Position numbers and translations under genes: made by a program
Shown: positions 1 to 11,053 of the stretch, in pieces
Position numbering within the stretch: position 1 is the first letter of the stretch
Layout of the letters: each line of letters starts with the position of its first letter
The notes under the pieces: model-generated
Databases searched by the model: none
Told to the model about the DNA's origin: nothing
The model's input: the letters and a program-made list of their open reading frames with translations, nothing else
Assembly: GCA_020809705.1 (NCBI GenBank)
Contig: CP085829.1
Location: 496,001-560,000 of the forward strand
Origin: Calonectria ilicicola
Lineage: Eukaryota; Ascomycota; Sordariomycetes; Hypocreales; Nectriaceae
DNA length: 64,000 nucleotides
Direction of reading: 5' to 3'

Positions 1-1263
1 CCAACAGCACGAGCACCTTGGATTGTCGCCTTGTTAAACATCATTTCTGAAGTCTCGTCGAATTTGAGCACAGGCCTGTGTTCATCCCTGGCAGCTAGCG
101 TTTGCTCTAATCGGGCCATCATCAATCCGTTTCTCCCTGCTTGCATCAGCGAAGAAGAGTTTAAGAATTGGCAATCAGCTCCTAATGTGGTCAGCGCATC
201 TGGCTTGAATAACATTGGCCAGCCCATGCATCCTTGCGCCTCAGTGGAGGGCGTGCAAGCAAGAGCCACGTTGGCCTCTGCCAGCAGGACCAAGTCTTTA
301 GAAGTTAGGTCATTTCCATGCGAAAGGACAAGAGAATAGTCCTTGTCTTTGGATGGAAGGAGGCCATACTCTTTCAGAAGCTGAGGAAGTGTTGGGCCGG
401 CTGTGGTCTAATTAGTCTCATGATCCAAGCCGGCATAACTTTTACTCACGCAAATTTGGGCAGTGGGATGTTATGACTTTAACACCAGCTGCGACTGCTT
501 GCTCGTATAGTTCGACGACAAACGGACGAGGCAGGACATATCCATCAAAAGCCAGACCGATATTCACCCGTCCCTCGCCGTGAGGGTTGGATTTCGCCAG
601 TTCACCCAAATGCTGGATAAACTCATCGGGGATTGGGTTGCGGAAGGGAACAAACTCTTCCTTGTTCCACTTCTCGGCTCGGAGGAATGGGGGCCCGTAT
701 CCAAAGATGCCGCGAATACCGGAATCGGAAAATGCAGCAACGGCTTTGTCGGCTTTGCAAGGTGTTAGCTGATGCGTTGCAGAAGTGTGCATCTAATTTT
801 CTTACCATGTTGCCTGGTGTAACAACCATGGCCATGATCAAGCACGTATGTGGTACCTGCCTCAATTGCCTCCAGACAACCAGTGAGCTGGCCCCAATAT
901 GTGTCCTCTGGAGCATAGTTGTACGACTGTAGTAAATCTGCTATAACATCAATAACGGGATGGGTGAGGGGGAGTGCATCACGGCAACTGACCGTTGCCA
1001 AAATAACCCAGCCAACAGTTGTCGGTGCCGTAGCCCTTGAGCTGGGTCTGCCACATGTGGTGATGGGTATCGACAAACCCAGGGCTCACGACTTTGCCGG
1101 TGCAGTCAATGACTTCCGTGCCCGGAGGAGCCGAGATATTGTGGCTAATTTTTGCAATGACATTATCGGTGATGAGAAGGTCAGTGTTTTGCAGAGGTTG
1201 GGCACGGTCGGCGTCGTCGTGAATGATGACGGTGCCGTTCTTTAGTAAAATGCTGGTGACCAT
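1..1263 (-). CDS. Amidohydrolase (metal-dependent deaminase/chlorohydrolase-like), 3' end cut by window edge
   Basis: Four exons on the minus strand: 993-1263, 806-940, 450-752 and 1-400, joined by introns of 52, 53 and 49 nt, all phase 1. They give about 369 aa, and the reading frame is open at the left edge. Visible motifs in order: an N-terminal beta segment (ILLKNGTVI), the metal-binding DTHHHMWQTQLKG, GQLTGCLEAIEAGTT with LDHGHG, a SHC motif after the barrel strand GVKVIT, LSHGND, and GADCQFLNSSS, where the Asp is the usual metal ligand. This order is that of the amidohydrolase superfamily branch holding TrzA/AtzA-like chlorohydrolases and 5-methylthioadenosine/S-adenosylhomocysteine or cytosine deaminases. 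The substrate cannot be read from sequence. The ATG at 1263 was preferred because family proteins begin just before ILLKNG; an upstream in-frame start near 1317 is possible. Confidence 0.88.
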
Positions 1264-1974
1264 GTTGAAGTCGTCTAGTCCAGGGAGGAATAATGCTGCT
1301 TTAGGCAGGACAATCAAATCTCATCGCTGTTGCTGACTGAATGAAGATAGATATATAATGTTAGTCATTCATCGTGAGAGCCGCCGTGGCTGCTCCGGTG
1401 GTGGGGCCGAATCTTGAGCTTGAGCTTGACCTGCGATTGGTCTCGTGTGTGACGGATCTTCGCCCAAAATGTCGGACAGTCGGCGGATAATTCCACCGGC
1501 CTACAGCCTCGCTCTTCGGTGTAGCATCCAGCACCGACTTTTTTCGCTGGCATGTGGACCGGTTTATGCCGTTGGGCTCTGTTTGGCGTTTTCTATTGGC
1601 TCAAAGCCCACGGTAAACTCCTGGTTAAGCTATCCACAACAAGAAAGGCAATGCTTGTCAACCTCCACCTCCCGCACTCGTGACGCAAAGCCGACATGCG
1701 CACGCTCCACATCCCAATTTACCTCACGGAATGTGGGGTAATTTGGTGTCTAGAACACCACCACAGCCTCTTTTAGCGATACATCTTTCTACTTAAGCTG
1801 AAAGATAGTAGAGGTCACACTTTTTATTATAGGTTCTGAATCTTTTTATAGCTGGAAAAAGCATAAGATGACTAACAACCAGTCACACAAAGACTTATCA
1901 ACAACATGTCGACTTTAATCTCTCCTGGTCTGTGCAACCCTCAATCCCCACAGCGGTCGCAACTGAATGAGCTT
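1264..1974. other. Intergenic region
   Basis: No supported gene. The stretch holds the presumed promoter of the amidohydrolase gene (near 1264-1700) and the 3' flank of the next gene. Short open frames here lack family resemblance or splice signals. Confidence 0.5.
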
Positions 1975-2483
1975 TTACCATATCCAACGATACATACACC
2001 CGATAGAATGCCATTCCTTTACAACCCAGACCTCATCATGGGGCCCAAACCTTAATAAAGGATGTGCCTGAACTGTATTATTTTCAACTTCCTGTCGAAG
2101 CTTAATCTCTTTTTCTCCCCACTCAACAATCGAATTACACACATGGTGTGGTAGGCAACATGGAAGGTATTCCGGCAAGGGATACTCGTTAAAGCCTATT
2201 TCAAGAGTGCCTTGGCTTTTTGGATGCATCCCATCTATAATAATCTGTAAAATCTGTCTCTCAGATTTACAATTGATCATTAGATCGTGAATCTCTTTAA
2301 TATACGTATAAATAGCTTTTTTTGTGGGAAGATCATCAAGATTCTTACTTGATTCATCCCATAAATAGAAAACAACCCTAAGCGCTAAGTAAAATAAGTA
2401 TTCCTCCTGGCTATATGAATATTTCAATATCACTTACACTGTTCAGTTTGGCTTAAGTTTGATTGGAGATCCATGTTATCCAT
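1975..2483 (-). CDS. Small unnamed protein, member 1 of a three-copy local family
   Basis: Two exons, 2438-2483 and 1975-2384, with a 53-nt phase-1 intron (GTAAGT donor, TTAG acceptor), give 151 aa. I chose the spliced model because the open frame itself has only a GTG start, and because splicing yields the same architecture as the paralogs at 4988-5469 and 9667-10126. Shared features are a short N-terminal exon, then an aromatic-rich segment (LRVVFYLW here), a YIKEI motif, and a C-terminal VEWGEKEI followed by HPLLRF and VW. There is no signal peptide or membrane segment. I do not recognise the family. It lies downstream of an ankyrin-gene remnant, as the other members lie beside ankyrin genes. 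Confidence 0.65.
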
Positions 2484-2912
2484 ACTGGGATATTAGAGCT
2501 CGTTATTTCTCGTTAAAGAGTTTTAATAGAGACTTATAAAATAGTCGGTGTTGATCATTAATTACTCAAATATACTCCCAGTGACTTACCAGAGCATTTT
2601 ATACCTCGATATGTCTTGTCTAATTCTGGATAAATATCACTGTACATGACTTCTGACCAAGTTTCATTTGTGTTTCATTCCTTGTGAATTTCTCTGAACA
2701 TAGGATCAGCAAGACGTAATAGTAGAACAAAGATGAGCCTTTGTCGGTCCAGAATTTGTTAAAGAAAGTCCACTGTGTGTTCAAAGGATCCGTTAGGCTT
2801 CTTTATCTGAAATCCGCTAATGTCAAATTTATATTTAGTAATAGCTGGTTCTTTTATTATTATTTTTCTTTTTTTTTTGATGTAATCGGCTAATCGACGT
2901 CATGCGAAGTGT

Positions 2913-2999
2913 GGATCCCTACCCATTCCGTTACACCCATTAACCCGTTAGGCAATAACATAAATTTAAAATAGCATTGATCGTGATTACAGGCACGGA
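2913..2999 (+). repeat. Direct repeat, copy 1
   Basis: Begins GGATCCCTACCCATTCCG and ends GGCACGGA. It aligns over its length with 3054-3138, with many C/T and G/A differences. It may be a transposon end or an old tandem duplication; the element type is unknown. Confidence 0.6.
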
Positions 3000-3053
3000 A
3001 ACCCGGCTTGTGGTGCAACGATTCGCACCATGGGAGTGACTAGGTCAATGTTA

Positions 3054-3138
3054 GGATCCGTACTTCCCGTTACATCCGTTAACCGGTTAGGCCAAAAGAT
3101 AAGTCCACAATCGCGATGCTCGCAATTATGGGTGCGGA
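3054..3138 (+). repeat. Direct repeat, copy 2
   Basis: Begins GGATCCGTACTTCCCG and ends GGGTGCGGA. It is the partner of 2913-2999, 141 bp downstream, and keeps more G/C in its second half, so copy 1 looks the more mutated. Confidence 0.6.
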
Positions 3139-3546
3139 TAACAACTGTTAAGAGATCTGTTACGTGATATAAGGTGAACCAAGCCGTAACAGTTAAACTG
3201 GCAGGTGTGAGAAGCCTGGTTGAGGACAGGAAGCACAGAATCCAAGCTTACGTTATCTACTGGGTTGGATAAGGTGATCTATCTTCGTTTTATTAACACC
3301 CTAGAACTACCTTCTTATTAAGGGGCCAGTTACTTTCATTAATATTGGCAGGTGTATAAAGAGATGGACCAGGCCAATCGTGCTCTGCTGGTGTATGAGG
3401 GCATTGTTTGCAATTAATCTGGAAGGATAAGCTAAGTTCTTACATTCCAGGTACATCGTTTTCCTCTTATCCTTTGATCGATGTGCCCTTAGAGCTGCAG
3501 CTCTGGATATTGTTATGTGGGCCCGTCGTTTGATAAGGAGCATTTT

Positions 3547-3824
3547 CTGAACCGGCCCAATGCAAATTCTTACATTACAAAATTACTCTTGGTTATTATG
3601 ATTCAATAGGTTCCAAGCTTCATACGATCTATAATGAACTCATCCAAAAAGCGGCCGCTGTTTGGCGTTGATAATTTTATTTATATGCTTGAAGTAAACG
3701 TCGCCCCTCCTATTTTTCTTTACTTCCGTTCTTCCTTCCGACTGCTACTTTCATCTTGCTTCCCCTTAGTCTATTCTTACACTCTAAAGTTAGGACTATG
3801 ACTCAGTTCCTTACGCCATGAGAC
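3547..3824 (+). repeat. Possible degenerate LTR-like element
   Basis: It shares with the well-defined solo LTR at 10149-10329 a GGCCCAA-containing left end, a long pyrimidine-rich middle and a right end reading CAGTTCCTTAC. Boundaries and target duplication are not clear, so this is a weak call. Confidence 0.3.
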
Positions 3825-4241
3825 GTATCCAGACCAAATATCTTCAATCGTCTAGTCCTTTCCTAAGGCTAGGGTGCGATAGTTCGGCCTTACAGTGCGC
3901 TTGCATTAGTGAAAAATATCGAGACCAATCTAACAATTCCCTCCATTCATCGCAATTCCAGTGGAAATCTTCTCTTTTGTAAGTTAGCTTGAAGCCTTGC
4001 TGGGAAACATGTCCACGATATCATTTCAAACAGCGTACACCATCGATGAAGTCGTTTTGAGATGCCAGAAGAATGGGGGTGCGAATCATGTTATCCCGTG
4101 CACAGAGAGATGTAGCGAGATCAAGGAGCGCGAGGAGGCAGGGCAAACTTTTATTTTCCACTGGCCAGTGACGCGCAGGAGGGCCCTGTTCGTCTCGAAC
4201 ATCTATGTCCCCAACGGAGACATCCCTTTACCCATCGTCGA

Positions 4242-4850
4242 TTAGCTAAATACGCTTGAAGGGATCCTTCCAAAAAAAAAAAAAAAAAGTGGAAGTGATT
4301 CGCCTATGACGTCAAACTGGCAGGATCGCTTGTGATCTTTGGACAGGTAATTAAAATTTTCACTTCGCTTTTCATTAGCTTCCAAATAAAGTGGCTTCAT
4401 TTTATATTTGTCCATAACACAAAGGAGTGCACCCTTTATAAGTAAGTGTAACACCATTTGCGAATCACCCCTAAGAACGGATAAATGTAAAGGCATGCGT
4501 CCGTAGTTGTCCGTACAATTGATTTGCAGAGACTGTTTGCCAAGTAGCCAATCGAACAGATCATCCGCTGTGAACTGCATTTCCCTGCGACCTTTGGTTC
4601 ACTGAACTCTCCTAGAATCTCGATTCCGACAGTCGTGTTTTCTTCGGTCTCAATCTCCTTGGCCCTGTGTGCATTTTCCTACAGTTGGATGGGATCACAC
4701 GCAGAGCGGTTAATCTAGCGGTACTAAAGATACCTGGTGGTTCCAAAAACTCTAAACCAGGGATTTTAGATCCCTCGTGCTGTGATCAGAGTCCAGTTGG
4801 GCAATACCTCGAGTAATTCCCTCCAACTGATACCCAGATTGGGAAGAAAA
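4242..4850 (-). pseudogene. Remnant of an ankyrin-repeat membrane protein gene
   Basis: Two blocks match the gene at 11054-15660 in the same order. At about 4735-4850 the minus strand reads QSGYQLEGITRGIAQLD, matching QPGYELESISRWISRLK, then reaches an in-frame TAG. At 4242-4580 it reads LFDWLLGKQSLQI and YGRMPLHLSVLRGDSQMVL, matching the C-terminal ankyrin region. The large middle part is missing, so this is an internally deleted, stop-bearing copy. An A-run lies at about 4272-4288. It forms the second half of the first short-gene/ankyrin pair. Confidence 0.75.
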
Positions 4851-4987
4851 CGAGCATCCACAAGTTGCAAAACATATATATACGATCAGATTTCTTGTTT
4901 CAGATGATGGCTATGTAAAGTTGTCAAGTTGATTGCATCAGCTACGTGCGTTGGTGGCTCTAAGAAAAACCTACGTAATTAGCCGCG

Positions 4988-5469
4988 TTAGCTAGACAAT
5001 TGCATGCGCGCTTTTTTTCCAGCCCAGACTCTTGTTCCGCGTTTGAACTGAAGTAATGGATGCGGAATATCTTTATCCCCGCTACCTTGCTTTCGAGTAG
5101 CGATCTCCCGCTCTCCCCATTCCACCACTAAATCGCACACGTCGTTTTCTAGCCTACACCGATGCTTTTCCATAAACGAGTGCCGGTTAAATTTATAGTG
5201 CCCTGCATACAAATCTGGCCTCAACTCCTTCAACTTTTCCAGCCTAGTTTTAGTTTCTTCATTCATTCCATTTGCTGCTATCCTTGCGATGTCTTCCTTG
5301 GTTGGGGCTTTACTCATTGAGACCTGGACTTCTTCGATGTACGCAAGAATTCCTGTTATGTTTGGAATGCAAATATTCCATTTCTTCCAATGGTCAAAAA
5401 CTATATTAAATCCTAATGAAGTTAGTACCTATTCAACATCTGGTTTTCGCGATACCTACCCTCCCACAT
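4988..5469 (-). CDS. Small unnamed protein, member 2 of the local family
   Basis: Exon 1 is only 10 nt (5460-5469, MWE plus one base) and exon 2 is 4988-5412. The 47-nt phase-1 intron has a GTAGGT donor and a textbook CTAAC...TTAG end. The product is 144 aa. Motifs shared with the other two members: FNIVFDHWKKW, YIEEVQ, then VCDLVVEWGEREI, HPLLQF and VW. The middle (about residues 35-70) is charged and probably helical. No signal peptide or membrane segment is seen. Function unknown. The close match of intron phase and position with the paralogs supports a real gene. Confidence 0.68.
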
Positions 5470-7253
5470 CTTTTCTGTGATTTCAGATTCTTGGTTGTGT
5501 CACACTCACAAGTTGGTCTCAACAAGCCTAGCCTAGCAGCCGGGCCTCTTAGGGCCCGGCCGGACCTTGACTACAAGGCCTCGATGCCCTCGGCGGCACA
5601 GTCCAGTACTTATAGTAACAGCTAGATAGCTCTCACCGCAACCGGCCCCAAATAGTCATACAAATCAGGATAAATGCCTAGGTGAAGGATCTAGCTACTA
5701 CAGACCTATCCCAACGCGGCTGCAAGCAACATCCGTGTGCGGTGGTCACCGTAGCTAGCTTTGGATAGCCTCAACCTAAAAGAAACTACCCTCGGCCGAC
5801 CGGAACAGCTAGTCACAACAGCAGCTATAAGAGACCTAGATAGACCCTTCAATTGACAAGACAAGAGCTTCCAAATGTAACCTTATGGCCTCTATAGCTA
5901 GTGATAGGTTGTTATCCATCTTAGCACGTCAATGTGAATAAAGTAAGTTGCGTTTGAATTGTCTGTTAAAGTCACAACAATCATGTAGATGCCTTGTCAG
6001 TTTCCATTCCAACTGACTAGAATTCGTGGGGGGGTTTATATTTAAGCTCACTTTCAGTGTTTTGTTAATATCAGATGATTAAATTGTTATTAAATGCATG
6101 TCAATTCTTTTTCTTTCTTTGTGACATCCTTTTAGCCGACATTACCTTGATCAAGCATTGCGGAACTACGATCAAAGTTAAAGATTCACAAAGGCACAGA
6201 AAGTGAAAGATATTTATATCACAACGAAAACTCAAGCGATATCATACTGCTTCTTAGTCTTTCAAGTAACAAAGATACCATCGGCACTAACATTGCGCCT
6301 AACCGTGCTAAAGGGAGATCTACGAGACTCATCACACCCCGCCCATGCATGCTCTAACACCAATCTCAAGGGCCCACTGCACTTGAAAATTCCGTTCTTT
6401 ATCAACCATGTTTCTTTTAAATATATTTTCTTTGTCCCTCTATCCCTCCAATCTTTCTGTTTTATTTCCATCTTACTACAAGTTTTATTGGAGCATCGTA
6501 AACTTGCCACCCCTCGGAGAGTGCCGCGCTTTTGCCTCTAGCGGTAGCCTCTGGTAGCCATAGCTAGGTCCCATGTGAAGTGGGCTCTTTACAAATCAAT
6601 AGAAATAAGCCAATGATCAATTATCGCTTATCCCTCTCGGTGGGTAGCGAGTATGGTGACGTCAGAGGAGAAGCAATGCCCGAAAACGCGTGTTTCGTGT
6701 TTGTCATCTTATCAGACTTGCTTCATTGATGAAAGTAAATTAAATACAAACAAGGCCCAGAATTGACTAGCATTTAATCTATCTTTTTCTCAAATGGCGC
6801 CTTTTCGCAAGAGAAAGGAAGAGCAGATATTGATCCATGGCCAAGAACAGTGAGATGTGAACAATGAGGCTCATACTCAACTTTTGACAATGACCAAGAC
6901 AAAGCAGCTAAAAGGGTATCTGATTTTTCAGTTTATTTACCCCTAGTATGAAGGGATTTCGGTTGTTGCAAAAGCCCTGGATTAAATGAGTTCAATGGTT
7001 CATCTTCCGAAGATAATCATGATCAATGAATATAAGAGCACGGGATTTCAGGTCGACGAAGAGGGTCAATTTATTAGGAAATGGTAGCAAACACGGATAG
7101 AAAAAGATAAAAACACCTCTTAGGCGTAAAAAATAGAATAACACCACAGGAGTAGACCTATCAAGTAATTTGATGAACAGTAGCTTCCTCCGACACATCG
7201 CCACGTCCCAATCGAAAAAGCGACGCGCTGAGCAATCCAACATGACAGCCATG
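5470..7253. other. Intergenic region
   Basis: No supported gene. There is a G/C-rich stretch near 5520-5640 containing a GGGCC-rich palindromic motif, which may be transposon debris. The remainder is unremarkable, with several short frames of no recognisable content. Confidence 0.45.
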
Positions 7254-8960
7254 TCACTTTGTAGGCATTTTTATCGCCGTTTCCCGTCGCATTTCTGGCG
7301 TTTTCCCATCCATATCCTCAATATTAGGATCAGCGCCAGACTGGATAAGCTTCATCCACATGTCCTCATCATAACGTTGCGCCAAAGCGTGAAGGGGAGT
7401 GCGTAGAGACATATCCTTTGCGTTCGGGTTCGCACCTCGGTCAATTAAGACTGAAGCAATCTCCCAGTTGCCAATTTCAATGGCAGCATGCAAGGGTGTC
7501 CGACCTTCATAGTCAGTGGCATTGACTTCGTCAGAAATGATGGTGAGTAACCACTCTAGCATTTTGACCTGCTTGACGAGATGCAAAGCGGATTGACCCA
7601 TAGCACTTCTTAGCTTGATGGTATCACTAAGTACTGTTACCATGTCAAGGTCACCTTGGTCCAAGGCTAGATGAACGGGGAGCATCCCAAGGGCGTCTGG
7701 GACGGTAACATCCGCCCCTTCAGTCTTCAGGTGCCGAACGAGGGAGCAATCACCTCCCAATACAGCACAATGAATGGCCGTCATACCATCGAAGCCCGCG
7801 GTATTGATATTTCCGCATTTCGAAAGCAGCGTTGAAATGTCGTGCTTGTTTGCGTACGTCTCTGGACGCAAACACACGTAGTGAAGCATCGTCCAGCCAA
7901 ACAAGTCTTCCCCATCCTCCCGGTATGGCGGGTCATCTGGTCCATGACCAGTGTCCAGGTCGAATTGGCATAACTGGCGCACCCTTGAACTCATATCTGG
8001 AGATAGGGTCTTGAAGTCTTCTCTTGCTTTTGAGACTTCCGAACCCGATCTAGAGAAAAAAGCATCCTCATATTGCCAATCCCAATGTTGGCACTGATAC
8101 ATCTGTACGCGGGCAAGATCACAGAATAGCTCCCAATCGTACTTGTGCATGTAAGACTGGATGTCTCGCGCAAGTTCATGAGGACTTCCATTGCCAGTCC
8201 TGGCAATTCCAAGGTCGCTCCGAAGGGAAACCGTTTGATGAAGGTTTTGTACCAATCCACATGATCGCAGGTATATCTAACTCGTCCGCTCAAAACGTTT
8301 TACAATGCCTAGCAAGTCGCGATACTTACAAAATGCATGCCTCCATTTTCCAGCCCTTTGCAGTTCCTGAGCCTGGTCATGAAAAATGCCAAGAATGGAC
8401 GTGGGCTCTGGCAGCTTGTTCAAAGAGCTTAGCGCCGGAATCATAGCCTAATAGGCAAAATTGAGATCACACAGTCCCGTTGCTTTGATCTCTGCTGCTA
8501 GTTTAGACAGCTCGTCATTCTGAACAGATATTGATAGGCCATCATTTTGCCAATGAATAAATTTCGATCCAGAGGCAGAGTTAGAAAATAAGCGCCAGTT
8601 GAAAGACTTGGTCACTGCCCAGAAAAAGGTGCAAAAATGCCGTGCGCGTATACGGTTTCAAGGCTGCCCCCAAGCTCGACTGCAAATGTAGATCCTGTGT
8701 CTATCTGGTCACACAGTCAATACAGCCGAAAAACCCACCCAACCTCAGTATTTTCATTCTCTGCATTTGAGCTTTGGGTATGCCCAACAACTTTATGGGC
8801 CGGTACTGAAATCAGGTGCCAGCCCACACCATTGTCATGCTCTGACGAAGACCTCTGGGCTTTGATAATCGGTTGCTCATCATCAGGTAGCCAAATCTAC
8901 AAGTCTATGTCAGGAGATTTCGAGTGTGGACCAGGTAGAACCAGGCCTGGTTGTTGAGAC
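7254..8960 (-). pseudogene. Decayed ankyrin-repeat gene, paralog of the 11054-15660 gene
   Basis: The 3' part (7254-8252) keeps a 333-codon open frame with ankyrin repeats (FGWTMLHYVCL, GMTAIHCAVLGGD, GMLPVHLALDQGD, GRTPLHAAIEIGN). Upstream the minus strand still aligns to the large paralog but is broken. FWAVTK and ELSKLAAEIKATGLCDL match its FIWALF and ELASNISTTGLCGI. An in-frame TAG follows FAY; MIPALSSLNKLPEPTS then matches LITPLSLKCKLPDPTS. A possible 53-nt intron follows, then FIKRFPFGA, then a one-base frame change before SYMHKYDW. Further upstream near 8900 another TAG interrupts the match. The copy cannot encode a full-length protein; a truncated ankyrin product from the open 3' part is conceivable. 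Confidence 0.8.
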
Positions 8961-9666
8961 TGATGCTTGTCTCGCACCCTCAAGCCATCAGCTAACTGTA
9001 AATTAATCCTGACTACTCCATTTTGGTCAAGTTTCAAGACTTTTTCATTTTCCTTTGTTCATTGTTAAATCCACAATCTACCTTCTTAATCCCTAAATTC
9101 CTTGTTCAGGCTTTGGAATTTCATTTACAAAGAATCTATTCCAGTTACCATTTTATCATCGAAGGAGATAAAATAATACAACACAAAGAAAGTTCTCTGA
9201 CTACGGAAGATAGGTCAAATTAAAAGAATCATACATCAAAGAACACAAAGCCAATCTTAAAACGAACCGCAAATATCCGTTATTTTATGTTGGCTAGTCT
9301 TGCTGTTCATTGTATGTATGTCTTATAGTGCTAGGGAAAGATTAAACAATACAAAGAGAAAGTTTAAGTTAGAATATAATTAGACCTAGATCAAAAACTA
9401 TAAGAGTATTGTGCATTCTCAAAGTAAAGAAGCATTTGCTTATGTCTGGTTACAAAAGACTGGCGGGCTGTACAGGTCTTATCCCACAGAGTCCAAAGTC
9501 ACAGGGGAGTGGGTACAACTTTATATAACGATATCGCTTGGCCTTTAGTATTTATTGGGTTGAGTAATCAATTTTATCCTCTCTCCAGCAGAACCTCGAA
9601 ACAATCATTGATGTACAAAAACAGGCCATACGAAAAGACTTCATACATTTGACATAACTATTCAAA
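8961..9666. other. Intergenic region
   Basis: No gene supported. It is A/T-rich, contains the presumed promoter of the next plus-strand gene, and shows no repeat that I could pair. Confidence 0.45.
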
Positions 9667-10126
9667 ATGGCTTCTTGGATCAGAAAAGACAATACTATGA
9701 CGGAATATGATTTCAAAAGAAGTAAGTGGTTCAATCATGAAATGTACCATTGAACAAAATACTAATTACTTATAAGTAAAAATTGAATTCAAGTACTATA
9801 AAAAGTATCAGGACTTGTACCCAAAATATAAACTCATGGCTTGTATCCGAGAACTTCAGTTATTAAACCTGGGTTGTATTTCTAATGACAGGGTCTTGGA
9901 CGTAATGATTATGAACATGCCTGAAAGGGAGTCATTGAGCATAGAAAAAGTTGAATTAGAATCCAGGTACTTATGGGACCCCTTTGGAAGCGTTGAACGT
10001 GGCGGTTTAATAGGTTTCTTTATTTTCAAAACTCTCAAAGACGATGAGGTTAAAGACCAGCAACGCAAAATTGAACAGTGGGGGGAGACTCTAACGAATC
10101 AAATTATTGGGTCAGAGGTGGACTAA
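9667..10126 (+). CDS. Small unnamed protein, member 3 of the local family
   Basis: Exons 9667-9721 and 9777-10126 with a 55-nt phase-1 intron (GTAAGT donor, ACTAAT branch-like site, AAG acceptor) give 134 aa. The start ATG has a good context (AAAATGG). After the intron it reads IKIEFKYYKKYQ, CIRELQ, and ends with IEQWGETLTNQII, corresponding to the FDHWKKW, YIEEVQ and VVEWGEREI segments of the 4988-5469 protein. It is shorter at the C-terminus and the most diverged of the three. It is the only member on the plus strand, so this copy was inverted relative to its ankyrin partner at 11054-15660. Function unknown. Confidence 0.65.
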
Positions 10127-10148
10127 ATAGAACTTCAACTTTGCGTTT

Positions 10149-10329
10149 TGTAACGGACTGGCCCAAATACGAACTGCAGTTGGGGTTCAATGATAATTAT
10201 TTGTATACTTAAAGAACTAGATCTTCTTCCCCCTCTCTCTCTCCTCTTATCCCCCTTTATCTCATCTCGCTTATCCTTCTAGTCTCTTCTTACCCTATAT
10301 GGCTGGGCCAAAGGCCCAGTTCCTTACAC
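10149..10329. mobile_element. Solo LTR (or MITE-like element) with 5-bp target duplication
   Basis: 181 bp beginning TGTAACGGACTGGCCCAA and ending CAGTTCCTTACA, flanked on both sides by CGTTT (10144-10148 and 10330-10334). The ends are imperfect inverted repeats and the interior is pyrimidine-rich. TG...CA ends with a 5-bp duplication fit a solo LTR left by recombination between two LTRs. A small non-autonomous DNA element is the alternative. Confidence 0.8.
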
Positions 10330-11053
10330 GTTTCAGGGATTTTATCCATCTGGAAGATGGATCTCGTCAGTAATCTCATAATGTTTACCGTGACAAAACA
10401 AACCACGTAAGGATATTACGGTAACTATTGTGGGCATCATTATGTTACTATTATTCAAATACCGCTTTACTATTCCTTTCGTTGAGAGACAGCTGTCACT
10501 TAGTCACATAGAGAGTATTATAATTATCGCCAAAATGACGGACTGGCAGCACGTACGTTTGAGATTCGTATCGCGTGCTTATATATATAGCCATATACCA
10601 CCTAAAAGAAATTTCCATATGCCATGGATGAGGCACCATGATTAATCATCATTAGAAACACGTGTTGCATCTCATCTGCCATGCTACATATGACAAACCT
10701 CCGTCCCGACTTTGGTACTGTGGAACAGCTAGGGGATTCCGTATTACGACAGGTATCCAATTATTCGTACCAACCTTGGAATTTGAGACAGTTCATTGAT
10801 ATAAATAACCATACGGCCTATGTCCTTCGAGAAAAAGGGATCATAGTCAGTTGGATTGGCATTAGTTGAACAGAATTATTAAAATTGGCTAAGGTCTCTG
10901 TCTTTGAAATTTTGTCAAACGTTTCCCATTTTCAAAATTTCCATCATTAAAACATTCTAGTGTGCAGTGGCGAAACAACAGTATATGTATCTTACAATGA
11001 AGCGTCCTATGTACCTATGAACAAAAGCCGCAGGTAGCACCCCTTCATACCAG
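10330..11053. other. Intergenic region
   Basis: No supported gene. A 62-codon plus-strand frame at 10681-10869 has no recognisable features. The region contains the 3' flank of the large ankyrin gene. Confidence 0.4.

Larger units (their letters stand above)
2484..4241. other. Intergenic, repeat-bearing region
   Basis: No convincing gene. It contains a diverged direct repeat (2913-2999 and 3054-3138) and a possible degenerate LTR-like sequence (about 3547-3824). Short frames at 3307-3543 (minus) and 3997-4245 (plus) show no recognisable motif and are not called as genes. Confidence 0.5.
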
